DNA from: Rhodospirillaceae bacterium
GTDB taxonomy: Bacteria; Pseudomonadota; Alphaproteobacteria; Rhodospirillales; 2-02-FULL-58-16
Direction of reading: 5' to 3'
Assembly: GCA_013349695.1 (NCBI GenBank)
Contig: DUZD01000004.1
Span: 1-32,022, forward strand
DNA: 32,022 nucleotides
Below are positions 27,974 to 32,022 of this stretch, in pieces. The number at the start of each line of letters is the position of its first letter. Within the stretch, counting starts at the first letter, position 1. Under the pieces are notes generated by a model. The model saw only the letters and a list, made by a program, of their open reading frames with translations, did no database searches and had not been told where the DNA came from. The position numbers were made by a program, and so were the translations under genes.

Positions 27974-28678
27974 CTACCCCTTGAACAGCACGCCGTTGTC
28001 GAGCCGGATGGTGCGGTCCATCCGCACCGCCAAGTCGGCGTTGTGGGTGGCGACCAAGGCGGCCAGCCCGGCCCCGCGGACCAGCTCCAGCAAGACCTGA
28101 AAAACCCCCGAGGCGGTGTCCGGGTCGAGGTTGCCGGTCGGCTCGTCGGCAAGCAACAGCCTCGGCGCGTTGGCCAGCGCCCGGCCGATGGCGACGCGCT
28201 GCTGTTCGCCGCCCGACAGTCTGCCGGGGCGGTGGCCGGCTCGTTCGGCGAGGCCCAGGCAGGCCAATAGCTCCTTGGCCCTGGCGCGGGCCTGGCGGCG
28301 CCCGAGACCGGCGATGATCGGCGGGATGGCGATATTTTCGATGGCCGAGAATTCAGGCAAAAGGTGGTGGTATTGGTAAACGAAGCCGATGTTGTGGCGT
28401 CTGAGCCGGGTGCGGCCGTCGTCGTTCAAGCCACCGCAGGCTTCGCCGCGGATCGATATCTCGCCCGAATCCGGCTTTTCCAGGAGTCCGGCGATATGCA
28501 GCAGGGTCGTCTTGCCGGCCCCCGACGGCCCGACCAAGGCGACGATCTCGCCGGCCTTGAGGTCGAGATCGATGCCGCGCAGCACCTCCAATTTCGTCCG
28601 CCCCTGGCGGAAGGAACGATGCACGTCTTTCAGCTCGAGCACGGTCTCTCTTGCCACCTGCTCTTCCGCCTCACTCAT
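27974..28678 (-). CDS. lolD: Lipoprotein-releasing ABC transporter ATP-binding protein LolD
   Basis: LolD powers release of outer-membrane lipoproteins from the inner membrane to LolA. The Walker A is [20 protein letters not shown], the Q-loop region [19 protein letters not shown], the ABC signature [18 protein letters not shown], Walker [14 protein letters not shown], and the H-loop [23 protein letters not shown] is characteristic of LolD within the MacB-like ATPases. The length of 234 aa is normal. It overlaps the lolC end by 8 nt. Confidence 0.96.
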   Translation of the reverse strand: MSEAEEQVARETVLELKDVHRSFRQGRTKLEVLRGIDLDLKAGEIVALVGPSGAGKTTLLHIAGLLEKPDSGEISIRGEACGGLNDDGRTRLRRHNIGFVYQYHHLLPEFSAIENIAIPPIIAGLGRRQARARAKELLACLGLAERAGHRPGRLSGGEQQRVAIGRALANAPRLLLADEPTGNLDPDTASGVFQVLLELVRGAGLAALVATHNADLAVRMDRTIRLDNGVLFKG

Positions 28679-29912
28679 ACCTCAGCGCTTCCGCCGGGTC
28701 GAGGCGGGCGGCCCGCCACGACGGATAGAGGGTGGCCAGAAACGACAGTCCCAGGCCCATGAGGACCACCACCATCACCTCCTTGGGATCGACTACCGCC
28801 GGCAGCTGGGACAGGAAATAAATTTCGGCGGCGAACAGCTCGCCGCCGGTCAGTCCTTGAATCCACTGGCGGATGGTTTCGATGTTCGCGGCGAAGGCTA
28901 GGCCGAGAGCGAATCCGGCGATGGTGCCGATGATGCCGACGCTGGCGCCGGAGAGAAAAAAGATGCGCATGATCGTGCCCCGCGTCGCCCCCATGGTGCG
29001 GAGGATGGCGATGTCCTTGCCCTTGTCCTTGACCAGCATGATCATCGACGAGATGATGTTGAAGGCGGCGACCACGATGATCAGGGTGAGAATCAGGAAC
29101 ATGACGTTGCGTTCCACCTGAATGGCGTTGAAAAAGCTGGAATTGGCCTGCTGCCAGTCATGGATGCGCTTCTTGCCACCGGTCGCCGCCATGATGTCCC
29201 GGCCGATTTGCCGCGCCCGGTCCGGGTCGTCGATGAAAACCTCCAGGTTGGTGACCGCCCCGGGCAGCCGGAAATACACTTGCGCCGCCTTCAAGGGCAT
29301 GAAAATAAAACTGGAATCGTATTCGTACATACCAACGTCGAAGGTCCCGGCGAGGCGGTAGGCGCGCATCCTGGGCACCGTCCCGAAAGCGGTGACGTTG
29401 CCCTTCGGCGAGATCAGGGTGATCTTGTCGCCGGCGGAAAGGCCGAGCCGGGACGCCAATCGGGCGCCGATGAGAACCCGATCGTCCTTGAACTCGGCAA
29501 GCGAGCCGGAATGTATGTTGTCGGCGACGAGGGCGCGCCGGGCCAGGTCCCGGTGCCTGATGCCGCGCACCACGGCGCCTTTGGCGGCGCCGCGGGCGGT
29601 CGCCATCACCTGACCCTCGACGATGGGCGTGACGGCGACGACGCCGGCAACCTTGCGCACCTTTTCGGCCAGCGGATCGTAGCCGGTGAGTTCGTAGCTC
29701 GAACCATAAATGCTCAAATGCCCGTTGAGGCCGAGGATGCGGGTCAGCAGTTCCTGGCGGAAGCCGTTCATCACCGCCATGACGATGATCAGCGTCGCCA
29801 CCCCCAAGGCGATGCCGATCAGGGAAAACCAGGCAATGACGGAAATGAATCCCTCCTGCCGGCGGGCCCTGAGATAGCGCATGGCCACCATCCATTCGAA
29901 TGCCGAAAACAT
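28671..29912 (-). CDS. lolC: Lipoprotein-releasing ABC transporter permease LolC/LolE family
   Basis: This membrane subunit works with LolD to extract lipoproteins. It has four membrane spans: one near the N-terminus ([20 protein letters not shown]), a large periplasmic domain (about residues 45-270) and three C-terminal helices, including [20 protein letters not shown] with the family motif [20 protein letters not shown]. The protein ends [16 protein letters not shown], typical of the family. The length of 413 aa is usual. Only one such permease gene is present here, so LolC2D2 (or a LolF-like homodimer) is likely unless a second gene lies elsewhere. It lies 25 nt after proS. Confidence 0.94.
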   Translation of the reverse strand: MFSAFEWMVAMRYLRARRQEGFISVIAWFSLIGIALGVATLIIVMAVMNGFRQELLTRILGLNGHLSIYGSSYELTGYDPLAEKVRKVAGVVAVTPIVEGQVMATARGAAKGAVVRGIRHRDLARRALVADNIHSGSLAEFKDDRVLIGARLASRLGLSAGDKITLISPKGNVTAFGTVPRMRAYRLAGTFDVGMYEYDSSFIFMPLKAAQVYFRLPGAVTNLEVFIDDPDRARQIGRDIMAATGGKKRIHDWQQANSSFFNAIQVERNVMFLILTLIIVVAAFNIISSMIMLVKDKGKDIAILRTMGATRGTIMRIFFLSGASVGIIGTIAGFALGLAFAANIETIRQWIQGLTGGELFAAEIYFLSQLPAVVDPKEVMVVVLMGLGLSFLATLYPSWRAARLDPAEALRYE

Positions 29913-29937
29913 CTTTTTTAAGGATTCTCCTCCGCGC

Positions 29938-31254
29938 TCAGGATTCCGTCAGCTTGGCGAGGGTCTGATCAATGGAGAGCTCCTCCCTGTCGCCGCTCCG
30001 GCGGTTTTTCAGCTCGACGCCGCCGGTCTTGAGGCCCCTGGGCCCGACCACCACCTGCCAGGGCAGGCCGATCAGGTCCATTTCGGCGAACTTCACGCCG
30101 GCGCGCCCGGCGCGGTCATCGTAGAGGACCTCGATGCCGCGGTCCCACAGTTTCCGGTAGAGTCCATCACAGGCGGCGGCGCAGGCCGCGTCGTCCGGCT
30201 TCAGGTCGATCAGACCGACCCGGAAAGGGGCGACCGGTCGCGGCCAGATGATGCCGCGCTCATCGTGGGACGCTTCGATGACGGCGCCGACCAAACGCGA
30301 AACGCCGATGCCGTACGATCCCATCTCGACGGCGATTTCCTCGCCGTCCGGCCCCGTCACCGTCGCCCCCATGGCCCGCGAGTACTTATCGCCGAAATAG
30401 AAGATATGGCCGACTTCGATGCCGCGGCCAACGGCCAGGTCGGCGGCCATGGATTTCTCGATATCGGGGTTGCGTTCGTCGTCGGTGGCGGCGTATTTGG
30501 CGGTGAAGCGGTCGATGACGGGCTGTAGGTCATCCTCGTAGTCGATGTCGGCGGCGGCCCAGTCCATGTCGACGAAATCCTTGTGGCAGGCCACTTCGCT
30601 CTCGCCGGTATCGGCGAGGATGACGAATTCGTGGCTCATGTCGCCGCCGATGGGGCCGCTCTCGGCGCGCATCGGTATAGCCTTCAGGCCCATGCGCCCG
30701 AAGGTGCGCAGATAAGAGACGAACATCTTGTTGTAAGAGCGCCTGGCGCCTTCGGTGTCGAGATCGAAGGAATAGGCGTCCTTCATCAGGAACTCGCGGC
30801 CGCGCATCACCCCGAAACGGGGACGGACCTCGTCGCGGAACTTCCATTGGATATGGTAGAGCAATTTCGGCAGGTCCTTATAACTGCGGACGGTTTCCCG
30901 GAAGATTTCGGTGATCTGCTCCTCGTTGGTGGGGCCGTAGAGCATGTCGCGGCCGTGGCGGTCGGTGATGCGCAGCATTTCCGGGCCGTAGGCGTCGTAG
31001 CGGCCGCTTTCGCGCCACGGATCGGCGGGCTGGATTGTCGGCATGAGCATTTCCTGGCAGCCGATGGCGTCCTGCTCGGCGCGGACGATTTGCTCGATCT
31101 TCCGCAACACCCTCAGGCCCAGGGGCAGCCAGGAGTAGATTCCGGCGCTGGACTGGCGGATCATCCCGGCGCGCAGCATCAGCCGGTGCGAGACAACCTT
31201 GGCCTCCGACGGTGTCTCCTTCAAGGTCGGAAGGAAGTACTGTGACAAGCGCAT
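29938..31254 (-). CDS. proS: Proline--tRNA ligase, short alphaproteobacterial type
   Basis: ProRS charges tRNA-Pro. The class II core shows [20 protein letters not shown] at the N-terminus, motif 2 in [20 protein letters not shown], and motif 3 in [20 protein letters not shown]; the anticodon-binding domain is at the C-terminus ([20 protein letters not shown]). At 438 aa it is about 130 residues shorter than E. coli ProRS: the editing insertion is reduced to a short segment around residues 200-270. This is the known mini-INS form of alphaproteobacteria, in which Ala-tRNA-Pro is edited by a separate protein. The ATG at 31254 has only a weak ribosome-binding site. It heads proS-lolC-lolD-dnaE. 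Confidence 0.96.
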   Translation of the reverse strand: MRLSQYFLPTLKETPSEAKVVSHRLMLRAGMIRQSSAGIYSWLPLGLRVLRKIEQIVRAEQDAIGCQEMLMPTIQPADPWRESGRYDAYGPEMLRITDRHGRDMLYGPTNEEQITEIFRETVRSYKDLPKLLYHIQWKFRDEVRPRFGVMRGREFLMKDAYSFDLDTEGARRSYNKMFVSYLRTFGRMGLKAIPMRAESGPIGGDMSHEFVILADTGESEVACHKDFVDMDWAAADIDYEDDLQPVIDRFTAKYAATDDERNPDIEKSMAADLAVGRGIEVGHIFYFGDKYSRAMGATVTGPDGEEIAVEMGSYGIGVSRLVGAVIEASHDERGIIWPRPVAPFRVGLIDLKPDDAACAAACDGLYRKLWDRGIEVLYDDRAGRAGVKFAEMDLIGLPWQVVVGPRGLKTGGVELKNRRSGDREELSIDQTLAKLTES

Positions 31255-31289
31255 TAGGGACTCGGAGTTAAAGGTGCCTGGGCGGGCAG

Positions 31290-31318
31290 ACTCTATGCGA
31301 TGGATGGCGCCGGTTCAA
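31290..31318 (-). promoter_or_regulatory. Candidate proS promoter
   Basis: On the minus strand TTGAAC (31318-31313) and TAGAGT (31295-31290) are exactly 17 nt apart, a reasonable sigma70-type promoter, in the 86-nt gap upstream of proS. It would start transcription about 30 nt before the proS ATG and could drive proS-lolC-lolD-dnaE. Confidence 0.45.
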
Positions 31319-31340
31319 TGACGCGAATGTGGGGCGCGAA

Positions 31341-32022
31341 CTATTTCCCCTTGTTCAATAGTTCGGCGCATTTGGCGGCAACTTCACTCGACATGGCGTT
31401 GTTCATCGGCTTGCCGTTGAAGAAAAGCGCCCCGGTCTTGATGTTGAAGCGCACCGTGCCGACTTTGTACTGCATGTTGGAGATTTTCGCCGAGGCCTTG
31501 TAGGTGGTGGTGGTGGCGGTATCGGCGCTGGCCGCCTCGCTGGCCGCCGTGGCGGTGGAGCCGGATGTGGTGACCAGGGTCGAGGCGGTGCTTCTGAGGG
31601 TGCTGGCGTCGTTGGATTCCGCGTAACCCACCACCGCCGCCGCGCTCACCGCGCTGGATGCGCCGGATATGGCGGCGCTTGCGTCCCCCGACGAGGCGGC
31701 GGTCTTGGCGGCGCTCAAGTAGGAGTTGGCCGAGGTCACCGCCGCCGAGGCGCTGGCGACGGCGGCCTGCTTGGTTGTGTTGTCGGGGTCGGCCTTGTAG
31801 GCCGCCACCGCCGCGGCGTAAATGGTCTCGGCGCCGAGCGAGGCCTGCTCGGCGGTGATGACGGCGGCGTTGGCGGCGGCGGTATCGGCGCTGGTCGAGG
31901 CGGAATCGGAATAGCTAGCCTTCTCGGCGCTTTTGACCGCGGCGTCGGCGCTGTCGGCGGACGACCGGGCGCTGCTCGCCGCCGTACTCGCCGTGGCCGC
32001 CGCCGCCGTGCCGTCGGTATTG
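31341..32022 (-). CDS. Ala/Ser/Thr-rich low-complexity protein, C-terminal part
   Basis: The frame is open from the window's right edge to a TAG at 31341, giving at least 226 residues; the start is outside. The ORF track begins at an internal GTG (31808), which is probably not the true start. From the edge to about residue 175 the chain is almost all Ala, Ser, Thr and Asp with scattered Lys, Glu and Tyr (AVKSAEKASYSDSASTSADT, then AAYKADPDNTTKQAAVASAS), a pattern fitting a long helical or fibrous region like tail-fibre or adhesin stalks. The last 50 residues change to an ordinary compact composition (ISNMQYKVGTVRFNIKTGAL, then FFNGKPMNNAMSSEVAAKCA), perhaps a small terminal domain. I do not recognise the family. 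Its stop is 86 nt before the proS start with no clear terminator. Confidence 0.7.
   Translation of the reverse strand, partial: NTDGTAAAATASTAASSARSSADSADAAVKSAEKASYSDSASTSADTAAANAAVITAEQASLGAETIYAAAVAAYKADPDNTTKQAAVASASAAVTSANSYLSAAKTAASSGDASAAISGASSAVSAAAVVGYAESNDASTLRSTASTLVTTSGSTATAASEAASADTATTTTYKASAKISNMQYKVGTVRFNIKTGALFFNGKPMNNAMSSEVAAKCAELLNKGK

Noticed and set aside
31658-31858. Arg/Pro-rich plus-strand ORF at the right edge
   Set aside because: Complement of the Ala/Ser-rich repeat region; low-complexity shadow.
1-32022. Search for tRNA, rRNA, insertion sequences, phage integrase, toxin-antitoxin or defence genes
   Set aside because: None recognised by eye on either strand; the gene content is almost wholly the conserved proteobacterial envelope and translation clusters.

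Overview
The window is about 32 kb of GC-rich DNA (by eye low 60s % GC) carrying a dense, mostly housekeeping block of an alphaproteobacterium, most likely Rhodospirillales-like. The grounds are an LpxI-type UDP-diacylglucosamine hydrolase instead of LpxH, a ProRS of about 438 aa without the large editing insertion, a single-PDZ RseP/MmpA-type site-2 protease, and the gene order comEC/gltX/gltA next to the envelope cluster and proS-lolC-lolD-dnaE beyond it. I assigned families by recognising motifs in the translations; no database search was possible.

Layout. Left end (1-5 kb): a comEC-family gene (minus, cut by the window edge, with two apparent single-base frameshifts) faces gltX and gltA (plus). 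Centre-left (5-11 kb): gloA (minus), a GnnA-like Gfo/Idh oxidoreductase (plus) and the lipid A block lpxD-fabZ-lpxA-lpxI-lpxB (minus). Centre (10.9-21.3 kb): the conserved proteobacterial envelope/translation cluster, transcribed rpsB-tsf-pyrH-frr-uppS-cdsA-dxr-rseP-bamA-skp and on into the lpx genes. Right (21.5-31.3 kb): a small secreted protein and a CHASE2-class III nucleotide cyclase (with an apparent frameshift), then dnaE, lolD, lolC/E and proS. The right edge holds the C-terminal part of a very Ala/Ser/Thr-rich protein of unknown function. From lpxB to the right edge every gene is on the minus strand, with mostly short gaps or overlaps.

How the genes work together. rpsB, tsf and frr serve translation; pyrH supplies UDP, and so UTP/CTP. 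dxr and uppS make isoprenoid precursors and the undecaprenyl carrier. cdsA makes CDP-diacylglycerol. skp, bamA and rseP handle outer-membrane protein transport, insertion and envelope stress. lpxA, lpxD, lpxI and lpxB build the lipid A disaccharide, fabZ supplies acyl chains, and lolC/lolD export lipoproteins. The GnnA-like gene suggests that lipid A may contain a 2,3-diamino sugar.

I found no rRNA, tRNA, CRISPR array, insertion sequence, prophage or attachment site, and no clear undescribed multigene system. The points most worth a second look are a five-copy 21-residue acidic tandem repeat tail on ribosomal protein S2, the frameshifted comEC and cyclase genes, the GnnA-like gene without its aminotransferase partner, and the low-complexity protein at the right edge.
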